A stretch of DNA of 64,000 nucleotides, taken from the NCBI GenBank assembly GCA_023266055.1, contig JAHFRW010000011.1:1-64000 (forward strand), read 5' to 3'. Positions 63,675-64,000 of the stretch are shown piece by piece. The notes beneath the pieces were generated by a model. That model was not told the DNA's origin. It made no database searches and was given only the letters and a program-made list of their open reading frames with translations. A program made the position numbers and the translations under genes. Origin of the DNA: Gammaproteobacteria bacterium. GTDB lineage: Bacteria > Pseudomonadota > Gammaproteobacteria > Ga0077554 > Ga007554. Position 1 is the stretch's first letter. The number at the start of each line of letters is the position of its first letter.

Positions 63675-63704
63675 GTAGGTTGGGCTGAGGCACGAAGCCC
63701 AACA
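63675..63704. repeat. GTAGG-hairpin REP-like repeat R6
   Basis: GTAGGTTGGGCTGAGGCACGAAGCCCAACA, identical to R3. Confidence 0.85.
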
Positions 63705-63817
63705 TGATTGGATTAAAAATTTTGGTGCGATGTGTAATCGAGAGCATTGGTTTTGAGACATGAATAAACGCATGACAAAATGCATAGCAACAACATGTTG
63801 GGGTTCGCAAAAAGCGC

Positions 63818-63847
63818 GTAGGATGCGGTGAGGAACGAACCGCATCG
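63818..63847. repeat. GTAGG-hairpin REP-like repeat R7
   Basis: GTAGGATGCGGTGAGGAACGAACCGCATCG, directly upstream of a RAYT start. Confidence 0.8.
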
Positions 63848-63882
63848 TTCGAGAATGCAAGGGGTGACAAGGAGAAAGGCCA

Positions 63883-64000
63883 TTGACTGAATATCGTCGT
63901 GCCCGTGTGCCGGGCGCCACATGGTTTTTCACGGTGGGACTTATAGACGGATTTGGCCGAACGGCGGGGCAATGGCTTGTTGGTTGAGAGAATCGATACT
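63883..64000 (+). pseudogene. REP-associated tyrosine transposase (RAYT) 5' end, apparently frameshifted; continues past window
   Basis: TTG start after AAGGAG; frame 1 (M)TEYRRARVPGATWFFTVGLIDG..., then homology resumes in another frame as LAERRGNGLLVERIDT from 63953. Confidence 0.75.

Overview
This window reads as a proteobacterial chromosome segment, gamma-like by gene content and order (inference).

Core blocks, left to right:
- tuf 3' end, tRNA-Trp, secE-nusG-rplKAJL-rpoBC.
- A mixed metabolic region: SDR, GNAT, NIPSNAP, galE, argG, ppnP, a 3-hydroxyisobutyrate dehydrogenase-family gene, cytochrome c4, ptsP, rppH, MgtC/DUF4010, surE-pcm-nlpD, proS, arfB, ETF-QO/LysR/etfBA, fpr, cupredoxin plus di-heme peroxidase, MCP, phhB, M48 peptidase, orn, tpiA, secG, tRNA-Leu.
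- nuoABCDEFGH.

The nuo operon stops at nuoH. It is followed by a strong 15-bp inverted repeat and then about 9.4 kb of Rhs-type sequence that runs almost to the window edge. This island holds one full-length, signal-peptide-bearing Rhs gene and two 5'-truncated Rhs copies. The copies share a near-identical core but end in unrelated cysteine-rich tips. Each tip is followed immediately by a different small membrane or lipoprotein ORF.

The island is also seeded with GTAGG-hairpin (REP-like) repeats and two broken REP-associated tyrosine transposase (RAYT) genes.

Other items not visible in the ORF track: a decayed cupin gene (frameshift, nonsense codon and internal deletion), a truncated Imm33-like immunity fragment, a Fur-box-like site between the MgtC-like gene and surE, a LysR-type palindrome between lysR and etfB, and a small IS/MITE-like inverted repeat. 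All family calls come from recognising motifs by eye. No database search was run.
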